Origin: JALYNX01 sp963749415
GTDB lineage: Bacteria; Actinomycetota; Acidimicrobiia; Spongiisociales; ZC4RG35
Reading direction: 5' to 3'
Length of the DNA stretch: 64,000 bases
Assembly: GCA_963749415.1 (NCBI GenBank)
Contig: CAVVMG010000001.1
Span: forward strand, 310,001 to 374,000
Shown: piece after piece, positions 28,782 through 37,331 of the stretch
How the letters are laid out: every line of letters starts with the position of its first letter
Numbering within the stretch: the stretch's first letter is position 1
Notes under the pieces: model-generated
Told to the model about the DNA's origin: nothing
Database searches by the model: none
The model's input: only the letters and a program-made list of their open reading frames with translations
Made by a program: the position numbers and the translations under genes

Positions 28782-29788
28782 TTCGCAGAGACTCGGTAGT
28801 CGCCTAGAGCCTCGTCCCAGGTCAGGTCGATGACCTCTTTGGTAGCGGCGGCCTTGCAGAATTGGAGGAACCCGCCATAGCCGAACTTCTTCTCCGAGAA
28901 GTTGGGGTCTTGCTTTCGGAGCTGATTCTTCAACCCGGACAGGACTACCGGCCCGTTCCGGGAGTCGAGCTTTCCCACCACTTCCGCGAGCAGATCGAAC
29001 GCGGCCTGCTCACTGGTCCCCGTCGCCGGGAACTGGACGACTGGGTCTCCCCGGCCCGGGCCCTCAGAAAGCTCGATCACTCCCTGCGACTCGAGATGAC
29101 GAAGCAGCTCGCCGAAAGCACGGAACCCAAAGTCGGCTTCGCTGAACGTCGAGTCCTTGCGGATCAGGGCCCGCTTCAACGACGAGGCGAGCACTTCACC
29201 TCCGACCGAGCGCTGCAAACCGGCCAGGGTCGTGGTGATCACCGACTCCAGCTCGGCGGTGCCGGTGTCGGCCTCCTCGGGCTCGGGCCGGGGGCCCTCG
29301 GCGGTGCGAAGCGGTTCGACGCCTTCCAGGTTCTCGTAGAAAAGGAACTCGTCACAGGCCGGAGGCAGCAGGTTTGAAGTCGAGGCCTTGACCCCGACAC
29401 CGATCACCTTCTTGTTGAGCTCGCGCAACTTGTGCACCAACGGGGTGAAGTCGGAATCACCGGTGCAGATGACGAAGGTGGTGACGTAGTCCCGCTCGTA
29501 CGCTGATTCGATGGCGTCGACCGCCATCTTGATGTCGGCGGCGTTCTTCCGGGAGGCGCCCATTCGCTGTGGGATCTCGATGAGCTCGACATGGCTCCTG
29601 GTCAGCTTCTGGCGGGCATCGGAGAACATCGACCAGTCTGCATACGCCCTTCTGCTGACCACCCGCCCCCGCTCGGCGAGAGCGTTGGCGATGGGGTCGA
29701 AGTCGAATTCCATCCCGCCCAGGGCCTCCCGGGCGCCGATCGCCAGGTTCTCGAAGTCGATGAACAGGGCGATGCGTTCTTCTTCCAT
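28778..29788 (-). CDS. NYN (LabA/PIN-like) nuclease-fold protein with two OST-HTH/LOTUS domains
   Basis: 336 residues. NYN domain (~1-155) with conserved acidic residues in ALFIDFENL, KNAADIKMAVDAIES and ICTGDSDFTPLVHKLRE. Two OST-HTH (LOTUS) repeats follow (~175-250 and ~260-335; e.g. ALIRKDSTFSEADFGFRAFGELLRHL and LRKQDPNFSEKKFGYGGFLQFC). NYN proteins are metal-dependent RNases or RNA-binding folds; LOTUS domains bind RNA. A role in RNA turnover is inferred. Start ATG 29788; its stop overlaps the FAD oxidase start by 4 bp. Confidence 0.9.
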   Translation of the reverse strand: MEEERIALFIDFENLAIGAREALGGMEFDFDPIANALAERGRVVSRRAYADWSMFSDARQKLTRSHVELIEIPQRMGASRKNAADIKMAVDAIESAYERDYVTTFVICTGDSDFTPLVHKLRELNKKVIGVGVKASTSNLLPPACDEFLFYENLEGVEPLRTAEGPRPEPEEADTGTAELESVITTTLAGLQRSVGGEVLASSLKRALIRKDSTFSEADFGFRAFGELLRHLESQGVIELSEGPGRGDPVVQFPATGTSEQAAFDLLAEVVGKLDSRNGPVVLSGLKNQLRKQDPNFSEKKFGYGGFLQFCKAAATKEVIDLTWDEALGDYRVSAK

Positions 29789-29877
29789 ATGGGTGAATGT
29801 AGTGGCGGCAGGGGGCCATTCCCCATGACGAGCGGTCGATCGCGTCGGTAGCTTGAACCGACTTGCCCAGGGAAACG

Positions 29878-32036
29878 ATGCCGCAGCACAAAGAGCTCAG
29901 GGTTCACGGGGTGTCAGGGACACCTCCGGAGGCGATGCTGTATCTGGGTGCGGTGACCTACGACCAGTCGAAGGAGCACGCCCGGGTCTTCCGCGAGCGC
30001 ACGCCCGACGACTACGACGTCGAGGCCTACCACTGGGGCAGCCTCACTTCGGGCAACTGGAAGACGGCCTACTGGGTGCTGCTAACACCCTTCCTCCTCG
30101 CCAACGTCGCCGGGTGGATGGGACGCAACTCCAGCCCGTGGTTCCGATTCGCGGTGACGACTCGCCGGGGCGGGCCTCACCGCCCTCTTCGTGGTCGAGA
30201 TGTTGATCGTTGCCATCGACATCCCCTTGGAATGGGCCCACGACACCGGTCACGCAGTAGGAACAGTGCAACTCCTAGTGGTCGCAGTTTTCCTGGTCTT
30301 CCTCCTGATCATCCTGATCCTCTCCACCCAATCGCATTTCAGCCGTCTCGGCTGGGTGGAGCGATTCAGGCTGACCTTCTTCCCAACGCTTCAGGCGATG
30401 CTCCCCAAGAAGTACCGGACACCGAACGAAGCTCCAGCCGAGCAGTGGACCGACCCCGGCGAGTCGGTGCTCATCGATGGCCGGAACTGGGACGTTCACG
30501 CTTCACTGCATCGGTTACGACGAATTCATCTCGCGCTGGGGATGCTGATGATGGCGATGACGGTGTCGGTGGGAAGGGAGCAGACGACGCAGATGATGGT
30601 GGCGGGGGTCGGGATCGCGGTGATAGTCGGGCTCCTTTGGTGGACCAGCTTTCGCCCCGAGGACGACACGCTCAAGTGGTTCACCGCCCTGGCCCCGGTC
30701 GGCGCTCTCCTGGTGCTGGGGTGGGTGACGCTGGACATGGCCTCCGGTTTTCCCCGAAGGGAGCGCCTGGCCTCACATCCACAAACTCAACTTCTACAGC
30801 GCCATGGCCCTCGGGGTTGGATCCGCCCTGATCGTCCTCGGAGAGGTCATCGCTCGCTTCCGGGGCAACGCCGACCCGCCCCCCAGCCTGGCGACGGCGG
30901 GTCTGCCGGTGGCCGCCATCACCCTGGCTGCATTGATCGGGTCGAGTCTGGGAATTGCCCTTGCTCTCGTCGCCGAAGCGTTTATCGGCGTCCATCACGT
31001 CTCGGACCAAGGCGCCGAGTGGGTGTCGATCGCAATGCTCGGCCTGGTGGTGGTGATGTTGCTTGTCACGCTGTGGCTGATGTTCACCCCGGTGAGGCCG
31101 AAGCACATCGGTTTGATCGGCAAGAAGGGTGCCGGCATCCGGAAGGTGGTCTATCGGGGACGCGTGGTGTTCTATGCCGCCGCTCTTTACGGCTTGGCGT
31201 TTGGAGTGGTCGCCTGGTGGAAGGGATGTTCCTGGACCATCGACTGCGACCCGGCCCGACTTGGTCCCTGGCCCGAGAAGTGGACCACCGACGCTCTGCT
31301 CTCGGTCACGGCCTTTGGAAAATCGTTCAGCCTCGGTGACCTCGCCGACGTAGCCCAATTGTTGGTGGTTCTGGCCCCGGCCTTCTTCGTTGTCCGCAAC
31401 CTGCTCCTCAGGGCGCGAGATGCCGACCGGAGACGTCAAATCGGGATCCTGTGGGATGTCGGCTCCTTCTGGCCCCGGGCTTTTCACCCCCTCGGGCCCC
31501 CCGCCTATGGCCCGGCCGCGGTCGACCGTCTTCAGGGTGCACTGGAGCGGCCTGGCATCGCCTACCGCACGATTGTGACTCGAGAAGACCCCCGCTGGAT
31601 GGATCTCCCCGACCCAACGGGTGGGCTCGACCTGCTCTCGGCCCACTCACAGGGCACCCTGGTATCCGCCGTCGCCCTCGACCGCCTCGTCGACAAGAAG
31701 TGCCTCCCCGGCGCATTCCTCACCTACGGATCACAACTCGGAATGCTCTACCCGACGATGTTCCCCCACAGCGGCATCGACGACCTCGTCGTGCGACTCC
31801 AGGAGCACCTTCCAAACCGGTGGGTCAACCTATGGCGGGACAGTGATCCAATCGGTGGCCAGCCGGCGGCTGTCCTGGGCTCGGCTAACTGGCGAGTGGT
31901 CACTGGCACCGGCCATTCTCTCTATGAGCTGACCCCCGAGTTCTGCCAGGCGCGGAAGAACCTCGAAACGCCGTCCGCGACAGGACCCAACGGTGATCTC
32001 GCCGATTGCTGGGACCAACCACCCGCCATGTCGTAG
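29878..32036 (+). CDS. Large multi-helix membrane protein with hydrolase-like C-terminus (two frameshifts)
   Basis: About 719 residues. It opens HKELRVHGVSGTPPEAML, runs through roughly eight membrane helices and ends in a soluble part with LLSAHSQGTLVSAVALDRL, a nucleophile-elbow-like AHSQG typical of lipase-like alpha/beta hydrolases. Frame changes are needed near 30165-30175 and near 30765; the three frames connect smoothly by sense. ATG 29878 follows AGGGAAACG. Substrate unknown; a membrane-embedded esterase or lipase is a possibility. Transcribed away from the NYN operon with an 89-bp gap. Confidence 0.68.
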
Positions 32037-32261
32037 GCCACCATGAGGGCCCCCCGGGGTATCTAACTCGCGGCAAATCACGTAGACTTGGTCTCACAGC
32101 GCACGCCTGTTGCGTGCTGCGCCATTTCTTCGCTTTTCTGTTCCGTCGGGTGAAGTCACCGCAAGTCTGAGCCCAGGACACCATTCTCCGGAACAGGACC
32201 CCATGCTGAGACCTGCCGGGCGTTCAGTTCAGACGGTTCGGCTTCCAGAAGGAGCATCGAA
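32037..32261 (+). promoter_or_regulatory. Leader/promoter region of the RRM gene
   Basis: 225 bases without a gene. A short hairpin (GCACGC at 32101-32106 pairing with GCGTGC at 32112-32117) is followed by a T/C-rich stretch. RRM genes often have long, structured, cold-responsive leaders; whether this is one cannot be told from sequence alone. Confidence 0.3.
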
Positions 32262-32516
32262 ATGGCAACCAACATCTACGTGGGGAATCTCACCTTCACC
32301 ACCAACTCCACCGACCTGGAGAACCTCTTCTCCCAGCACGGCGCGGTCTCCAAGGCCCAGGTAGTCACCGATCGTGACACCGGCCGCTCCCGAGGCTTCG
32401 GTTTCGTGGAGATGGACTCGGCTGACGCAGCCCAGGTGGCGATCGATGCCCTCAATGGCAAAGACGTCGGTGGGCGCCAGTTGACAGTGAACCTGGCGAA
32501 GGAGAGGTCCCGTTGA
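32262..32516 (+). CDS. RNA-binding protein with single RRM domain
   Basis: 84 residues, a whole RRM: RNP2 IYVGNL near residue 5 and RNP1 RGFGFVEM near residue 46. Single-RRM glycine-poor proteins of this kind bind single-stranded RNA and in some bacteria respond to cold. ATG 32262 is preceded by GAAGGAGCATCGAA, a strong ribosome site. Its stop overlaps the start of a 46-residue zinc-type protein (TTGA), so both are made from one message. Confidence 0.93.
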   Translation: MATNIYVGNLTFTTNSTDLENLFSQHGAVSKAQVVTDRDTGRSRGFGFVEMDSADAAQVAIDALNGKDVGGRQLTVNLAKERSR

Positions 32517-32653
32517 TCAAGGCGGTTCCCAAGCCTCAACGCGGCGACCAAAAACCCAGGGCGAATCGCTGTGCCGGTTGTGGGCACCCCAACAAGGAGC
32601 ACCGTCTCAACGAGTGCACCGTGCCCCATTGCAAATGCGAGGGCCGGCAGTAG
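32513..32653 (+). CDS. Small zinc-ribbon-like protein (46 aa)
   Basis: Translated from TTG 32513, overlapping the RRM stop: a basic N-terminus (IKAVPKPQRGDQKPRANR) then CAGCGHPNKEH...ECTVPHCKCEGRQ. Cys and His spacing (CxxCxH...C...HCxC) looks like a compact zinc-binding module. It is too short for a usual gene call, but the tight overlap, the Cys/His pattern and the stop at 32653 support it. Possibly an RNA-binding partner of the RRM protein; inference. Confidence 0.62.
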   Translation: MIKAVPKPQRGDQKPRANRCAGCGHPNKEHRLNECTVPHCKCEGRQ

Positions 32654-32701
32654 GCGTATCGGCGTTAGTCCCCCACGTCAACGGGGTATTCGTGTATCCC
32701 G

Positions 32702-32959
32702 ATGGAACAGCAGCTTCAGCAGGGCTCGCGATACGACTTCCGGATTCGAGACGCCAACGGGCGAGGCGCAACCGAGTATCACAACCTCGCCTTCGCCGGG
32801 TATGGGCGCTGGATCCCTGAGGTCGAAAACCAACCCGGGTTCGCTGTGGTCGTGTCAGACGAGACAACGGCGGACGGTGAATCGGTCTGCCATCACGTCT
32901 GGAACCTCGATCGCATCATCGAGGCCAAAGAGACCACAGCCTCGACCGTCGAAACCTGA
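32702..32959 (+). CDS. Hypothetical protein
   Basis: 85 residues from ATG 32702 (MEQQLQQGSRYDFRIRDANG), ending 25 bp before the tRNA. Mixed strand-like composition, no membrane helix, no known motif. It lies 48 bp after the small zinc protein and reads in the same direction, so may belong to the same transcript. Coding status is uncertain. Confidence 0.45.
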   Translation: MEQQLQQGSRYDFRIRDANGRGATEYHNLAFAGYGRWIPEVENQPGFAVVVSDETTADGESVCHHVWNLDRIIEAKETTASTVET

Positions 32960-32984
32960 ACTGGCTTCTACCCTTTAGAGACAC

Positions 32985-33060
32985 GCCCTCGTAGCTCAGG
33001 GGATAGAGCACAGGTTTCCTAAACCTGGTGTCGGAGGTTCGAGTCCTCCCGGGGGCGCCA
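32985..33060 (+). tRNA. tRNA-Arg (anticodon CCT)
   Basis: Full cloverleaf: acceptor GCCCTCG pairs with CGGGGGC (one G-U), D-arm GCTC...GAGC, anticodon stem CAGGT/ACCTG with loop TTCCTAA (anticodon CCT), T-arm GGAGG-TTCGAGT-CCTCC, discriminator G and encoded CCA. Bases 33011-33058 of this gene recur at 38713 and, with two changes, at 45746, marking it as an integration target. Confidence 0.97.
33011..33058 (+). repeat. Attachment-site-like direct repeat, copy 1 (within tRNA-Arg 3' half)
   Basis: 48 bases running from the anticodon stem to the second-last base of the acceptor end. Copy 2 (38713-38760) is identical over all 48; copy 3 (45746-45793) differs at two positions. The intact tRNA at this end is as expected for the reconstituted attachment site of an integrated element. 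Confidence 0.88.
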
Positions 33061-33075
33061 GTCCACGACTTCAGA

Positions 33076-34002
33076 TCAAGGCCCTTCCCTGGATACCTGG
33101 CCCGCATTGGCCACGGCCTGGGGTCGACCACGTACGACCACGAACATGGCCATAACTATGACGATCGCGCCGAACCACTGACGGCTGCTGAGGCGCTCCC
33201 CGAGAAGGACATAGCTTGCGGAGATTCCGAATACAGGGATCAAATTGATATAGAGACCGGCGATGGCTGCGGGCATCTGGCGTAGTCCGGTCAGGTAAAG
33301 CCAGAAGGCGGCGGCGTAGTAGAGCGCACCGGACACGAAAGCGCTGATCCACGCAGTCATCGAGATGGCGGCGATCTCGGGCCCTTGACCGGTAATTGCC
33401 ATGACTACGAGTAGGGCGAGGGCGAACAGGAGAGCGCTGGCTTGTTGTAGGGCCACGACTTGGAGGGTGGACTCGGCGGCCAACCACTTCCTCGAAACCA
33501 CCGTGTAGACGGCGCAGGCGGCAACGCCGAGCAAGGTGAGAGCTACCCCGAGTGGTTGACCCTGACCTCCTGGCTCAAACACGACGAGAAGAACGCCGAC
33601 GAATGCGAGACAGGCCGCAAGGACGACGGGTTTGGTGATCCGATCGCCGAGGATCAGCCAGGCGAGGAGGATGATCATGATCGGCTCCGTTGCCCAGAGG
33701 AGAACCGAGAGGCTGGCCGTGATGAGTGTGAGCCCGACCAGGCCAAGCGCGTAGGAGATGCCTGGGTTGAGGATTCCGAGGAGGCCGAGACGTCGGAGTC
33801 CGGCTGGCCAGGTCAGATGTTTGCGGTCGACGACAAGGACTGTTGAAAGCAGGGCGACACTTACAGCGAGTTGGATCGGGAGAAGGGTGAGGGGTGGAAT
33901 TTCGGAGAGGGCGCGCTTGGCGATGACTGTGGCGATGCCCCATGCGGCGGCGGCGCCGATCAACGCCAGAACGTACGGACGACGCGAGGTCGTGGTTGGC
34001 AC
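33076..34002 (-). CDS. EamA/DMT family transporter
   Basis: 308 residues, ten helices in two EamA repeats; second-repeat signature PAAIAGLYINLIPVFGISASYVLLGE. DMT carriers usually export small metabolites. GTG 34002 has AAGGAG eight bases upstream. It is the first gene after the tRNA and is read toward it; arsM ends 155 bp upstream on the same strand. That 155-bp gap holds no gene I can support. Whether it belongs functionally to the arsenic set is unknown. Confidence 0.88.
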   Translation of the reverse strand: MPTTTSRRPYVLALIGAAAAWGIATVIAKRALSEIPPLTLLPIQLAVSVALLSTVLVVDRKHLTWPAGLRRLGLLGILNPGISYALGLVGLTLITASLSVLLWATEPIMIILLAWLILGDRITKPVVLAACLAFVGVLLVVFEPGGQGQPLGVALTLLGVAACAVYTVVSRKWLAAESTLQVVALQQASALLFALALLVVMAITGQGPEIAAISMTAWISAFVSGALYYAAAFWLYLTGLRQMPAAIAGLYINLIPVFGISASYVLLGERLSSRQWFGAIVIVMAMFVVVRGRPQAVANAGQVSREGP

Positions 34003-34157
34003 GGGTCTGACTCCTTGAACGATGGCTGAAGTCGGGACGTCTAAGAACGTCGACTCAGTGGTTCTTCACCATCGCAAATCGAGTACCCGGGTAGTGGTCG
34101 ACTACCTCGAGGTCGACCAACGCGCATCGGTGTAGAGAGTGGGTGCATTGGTTTGGT

Positions 34158-34904
34158 CTACGAGACCGGCTTGCGCGCCTTGATTATCACCGAGTCCATC
34201 CCATCGGTCGCCTCATGCGTCGCAGTGAGGCTCACGGCTTCGAATCCGGCCCCTTCAAGCAGTCCGTGGTACTCGCTGTAGGAGAGCGCACCGGCGATGC
34301 ATCCAACCCAATTGCCACGTTCGGCGCGTTGTTCTGGCGTTAGGGCGTCATCGGCGACGATGTCAGAGATTCCGATGCTCCCTCCCGGGCGGAGAACGCG
34401 GTGCATCTCGCGGATGACGGCCGCCTTGTCGGTGGAGAGGTTGATCACACAGTTGGATATGACGACATCTATCGAGTCGGCCTCTAGGGGGATGTCCTCG
34501 ATGAACCCTTTGAGGAACTCGACGTTGGTGGCTCCCGATTGGTTGGCATTGTTGCGTGCGAGTTCGAGCATGTCGTCGGTCATGTCGAGTCCGTAGACGA
34601 ATCCGGTGGGTCCGACGCGTCGAGCTGAGAGCAGGACGTCGATGCCGCCACCCGAGCCCAGGTCGAGGACCCGGTCACCTTCTGATAGGTCGGCGACTGC
34701 CGTGGGGTTGCCGCATCCCAGGCTGGCGTCGGACGCCTCGGCGGGTATGACCGAGAGTTCTTCTGGGGTGTAGGCGCCGTCGGTGAGGACTTTCTCTAGG
34801 GTCTCGTCGTGGCCGCAACATTCCGGTCCACAGCAGGAGCCGGACGTCGCAGCCTTCGCGTAACGCTCCCGCACTTCCTCTCTGAGCTCGAGGTTGTCGA
34901 CCAC
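34158..34904 (-). CDS. arsM: Arsenite S-adenosylmethionine methyltransferase ArsM
   Basis: 248 residues from GTG 34904 (AGGA eight bases upstream). SAM-binding motif VLDLGSGGGIDVLLSARRVG, motif YGLDMTDDMLELA, and the ArsM-specific cysteines: Cys24/25 and Cys29/30 (SCCGPECCGH), the cysteine in SLGCGNPTAVA and the one in VISNCVINLS. It methylates As(III) to mono-, di- and trimethyl forms, the last volatile. Divergent from arsR across a 75-bp gap carrying a likely operator. Intact. Confidence 0.96.
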   Translation of the reverse strand: MVDNLELREEVRERYAKAATSGSCCGPECCGHDETLEKVLTDGAYTPEELSVIPAEASDASLGCGNPTAVADLSEGDRVLDLGSGGGIDVLLSARRVGPTGFVYGLDMTDDMLELARNNANQSGATNVEFLKGFIEDIPLEADSIDVVISNCVINLSTDKAAVIREMHRVLRPGGSIGISDIVADDALTPEQRAERGNWVGCIAGALSYSEYHGLLEGAGFEAVSLTATHEATDGMDSVIIKARKPVS

Positions 34905-34921
34905 GGTCCACGTCCTTTCAT

Positions 34922-34937
34922 ATCGATACTGATCGAT
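34922..34937. promoter_or_regulatory. Candidate ArsR operator between arsM and arsR
   Basis: ATCGAT-ACTG-ATCGAT inverted repeat in the 75-bp divergent gap; in addition TTCATATCGAT occurs twice (34917-34927 and 34951-34961). AT-richness contrasts with the surroundings. Likely the site where the adjacent ArsR protein represses both directions. Confidence 0.5.
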
Positions 34938-34979
34938 GTGTGATCGTATCTTCATATCGATGGTTGTCAATGTGTTAGC

Positions 34980-35330
34980 GTGCCGCTGGTGGATGTGAAC
35001 CCCACTTGCTGTGTCCCGGTGACCGATGAGACGCTTTCGGTCTCTGAGGCTCAGGCACTGGCCGCCGACTTCAAGGCTCTTGCTGACCCAGTTCGGCTTC
35101 GTCTTCTCAGTCTGATCGCCAGTGTTCCCGAGGGGGAGGTTTGTGCCTGTGACCTCACTGATCCGCTGGGTCGGAGTCAGGCCACCATCAGCCACCACCT
35201 GTCGGTGCTGGTGAACGCCGGTTTGATAACCCGCGAACAGCGAGGCAAATGGGCGTGGTTCCAGGTGGCGCCAGATCGAGCTGGTTTCGTCCGCACCGTG
35301 CTGGTCGGCAAGACCCTCTCGATGTCCTAA
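34980..35330 (+). CDS. arsR: ArsR family metalloregulator
   Basis: 116 residues from GTG 34980. Winged helix with EVCACDLTDPLGRSQATISHHLSVLVNAGLI; the CxC in that helix (VCACDL) is the classic As(III) site and an extra Cys-Cys pair sits near the N-terminus (NPTCCVPV). It represses the arsenic genes until As(III) binds. Divergent from arsM; its stop overlaps the convergent arsC stop. Confidence 0.95.
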   Translation: MPLVDVNPTCCVPVTDETLSVSEAQALAADFKALADPVRLRLLSLIASVPEGEVCACDLTDPLGRSQATISHHLSVLVNAGLITREQRGKWAWFQVAPDRAGFVRTVLVGKTLSMS

Positions 35331-35965
35331 GAGGCCTCAGGAAGCAGTTCGGCGAGAAGCGCTCGTACCCGCCTTTCGAGTTCGTCTCGGATCGGTCTCA
35401 CTTCCTCGACTGTCTTCCCGGAGGGGTCGTCCAGATCCCAGTCGATGTACCGCTTGCCGGGGTAGAGCGGGCAGGCGTCGCCACAACCCATGGTGACGAT
35501 CACGTCGGCGGCCCGGACGATTTCGTCGGCCCAGGGCTGGGGTATCTCGCCGCTGATGTTCACGCCGACTTCCGACATCGCCGCAACTGCGGCCTGGTTG
35601 ACCTGTTCGGCTGGCTCGCTTCCTCCGGAGAACACGTCGACTCGGTCACCGCCGAGCTTCTTGGCCCAGCCCGCCGCCATCTGTGACCGCCCCGCGTTGT
35701 GGACGCATAGAAAGAGGATGCTCGGATTGAGCGTTGTGGAATCTGATTCCAGTCTCACAAGGGCGCGGAGCCGGTCTCGGGCGAAACGCTCGGCGAGCAG
35801 GGGAATCCAGCCGCTGGTGGTTGCACGCTCTACGAGCATGTCGAGGGAGTCGTTCATGAACCGTTCGATGGTCTCGGTGTTGAGGGTCCCCGAGAACTGG
35901 CGTTGCAGCCGTTCGGCGGCTTGTCGGATCTGAAGTTGCTCAGCGGTCGTGAGGGCGACGGGCAT
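35327..35965 (-). CDS. arsC: Arsenate reductase ArsC (LMW-phosphatase type) with N-terminal helical domain
   Basis: 212 residues from ATG 35965 (AGAAGGA six bases upstream). Residues 1-80 are a helical domain found on actinobacterial ArsC proteins; the rest is the phosphatase-like fold with Cys87-x5-Arg93 (LCVHNAGRS) and the redox cysteines Cys161 and Cys165 (MGCGDACPLYPGKRY). It reduces As(V) to As(III) using thioredoxin or mycothiol/mycoredoxin. Overlaps the aquaporin gene end by 26 bp. Confidence 0.94.
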   Translation of the reverse strand: MPVALTTAEQLQIRQAAERLQRQFSGTLNTETIERFMNDSLDMLVERATTSGWIPLLAERFARDRLRALVRLESDSTTLNPSILFLCVHNAGRSQMAAGWAKKLGGDRVDVFSGGSEPAEQVNQAAVAAMSEVGVNISGEIPQPWADEIVRAADVIVTMGCGDACPLYPGKRYIDWDLDDPSGKTVEEVRPIRDELERRVRALLAELLPEAS

Positions 35966-36629
35966 CAGGTTCCTTCTGGCGGTCAGCCAATAACAGATGG
36001 GTTGACAGGACGACGGCGAGCAGGGCTCCAATTAGTTGAGCGATGATGAAACCTGGAGCATTCGAGGGAGCGATCCCGGTGAAGCTGTCGGTGAACATTC
36101 GAGCCAGAGTCAGTGCCGGGTTGAGGAAGCCGGCTGACACGGTGGAGAACACGGCCGCTGCCACCCAGGCGCCAACCACGGGAGCTACCGCAGGCGAGCG
36201 ATCCTGGTCGACTAAGCCGAGGATCAGCAGCACGAGCACGAGTGTGGCGATGCCTTCGGCGAGGATTGGACCCCATCCTCTGCGGTCGGTGGCCGACATT
36301 GCCAGTGGCTCACCGAAGCTGACCAGACCTATCGCAACACCGGCTACTGCGCCAAGGATCTGAGCGATCCAGTATTGAGCGGCCGTGCCTGCGGTCATTC
36401 CCCGTCGAGTCCAGAACGCCAACGTCACCGCTGGATTGAAATGAGCCCCCGACGTCGAGCCCAGGACCGAGATCAGCGCCGCGAGAGCCAAACCCACCGC
36501 CACTGCGTGAAAGAACAATCTGCTGGCGCCGTCAGCTCCCAGTTCCTCGACGGTGATCCCGCTACCGACGACGACAAAGGCGAGGAGGCATGTTCCAGCG
36601 AATTCTGCAACGACTGGCCTGGCGTTCAT
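35940..36629 (-). CDS. MIP-family aquaporin/aquaglyceroporin of the arsenic cluster
   Basis: 229 residues with six helices and two NPA half-helices: SGAHFNPAVTLAFW and SAGFLNPALTLARMF. In Sinorhizobium an aquaglyceroporin (AqpS) in an ars operon lets As(III) made by ArsC leave the cell by diffusion, replacing a pump. The same role is inferred here because it lies between an ArsC gene and an ArsR-ArsC gene, with overlaps on both sides (ATGA upstream), and no ArsB/ACR3 gene is present. Confidence 0.9.
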   Translation of the reverse strand: MNARPVVAEFAGTCLLAFVVVGSGITVEELGADGASRLFFHAVAVGLALAALISVLGSTSGAHFNPAVTLAFWTRRGMTAGTAAQYWIAQILGAVAGVAIGLVSFGEPLAMSATDRRGWGPILAEGIATLVLVLLILGLVDQDRSPAVAPVVGAWVAAAVFSTVSAGFLNPALTLARMFTDSFTGIAPSNAPGFIIAQLIGALLAVVLSTHLLLADRQKEPDARRPHDR

Positions 36630-37275
36630 GCGATCAGTTGGTCCACCCGCCGTTCGACTTCGGAGAATGCCGATCGAAAGGCAGCGACTCTTCCGGAGGA
36701 GACCGGATCGGGTATCGACCAGTGCAAATGGCGGCCTGCCTCCGGGAGAGCCCCTTCTCGCGCCCGGTCGCAGACCGAGATCAGAACATCGGGTACGGCA
36801 CGGATCGACTCGTAGCCCCTTGGAACCGCATCACTGAGATCGATGCCCCGCTCCGCGGCAACTCGAATCGCATGCGGATGAACCGTTGCACTGGGGTCGC
36901 GTCCTGCGCTAGAAGCGTGCTCGCCGGTTGTGGCAAACCAGTACGCCGCTGCGTATTGAGACGCGCCGAATTGTGACTGCACACGAACAAGACTGTTCCG
37001 GAGATCCCGCCAGCCGATGGCATTAACCCGACAAGCGCGCTCTGCCGCAGGGAGACATACCGACGACGACGGTCACCCTCGGACGCCTTGCGCTCGACGA
37101 CGGCTGCCGCCTCCAGCACATTGAGGTGGTGCGCGAGCAGATTTCCGGGCATCCCCAGATCGGTCCCCAGTTCTTGCACAGTGAGGTCACCGCCAAGAAG
37201 TAGGTCGACGATCCGTAACCGACTCTCGTCACCTAAACCCGAATGGACCCTGGCACGCTCCGTCAGTCGGCTCAT
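36626..37275 (-). CDS. ArsR-ArsC fusion protein (one frameshift)
   Basis: N-terminal ArsR-like winged helix (~1-95: LGDESRLRIVDLLLGGDLTVQELG...LAHHLNVLEAAAVVERK) fused to an ArsC phosphatase-like domain beginning TVLFVCSHNSAR (Cys-x5-Arg). The frame changes near 36956-36960; one missing base restores NSARSQYAAAYWFATTGEHASSAG and the rest (VHPHAIRVAAERGIDLSDA; VCDRAREG; HWSIPDPV). Inferred 216 residues. ArsR-ArsC fusions are known in Actinobacteria. ATG 37275 lies 18 bp from an inverted repeat that is probably its operator. Confidence 0.85.
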
Positions 37276-37292
37276 TCACACGAAGATAATGA

Positions 37293-37308
37293 CTCAACAA
37301 TAGTTGAG
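37293..37308. promoter_or_regulatory. Candidate ArsR-type operator upstream of the ArsR-ArsC fusion
   Basis: CTCAAC-AATA-GTTGAG, a perfect six-base inverted repeat in an AT-rich 56-bp gap, 18 bases upstream of the fusion gene start. Its layout fits SmtB/ArsR operators and differs in sequence from the one at 34922, suggesting two independent regulators. Confidence 0.5.
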
Positions 37309-37331
37309 CAAATATCTCGACACTGAACCCT

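Noticed and set aside
32916..33131. Short minus-strand frame with GRTRTSDTRFRKP
   Set aside because: This is the reverse reading of the tRNA-Arg gene, a common false protein.
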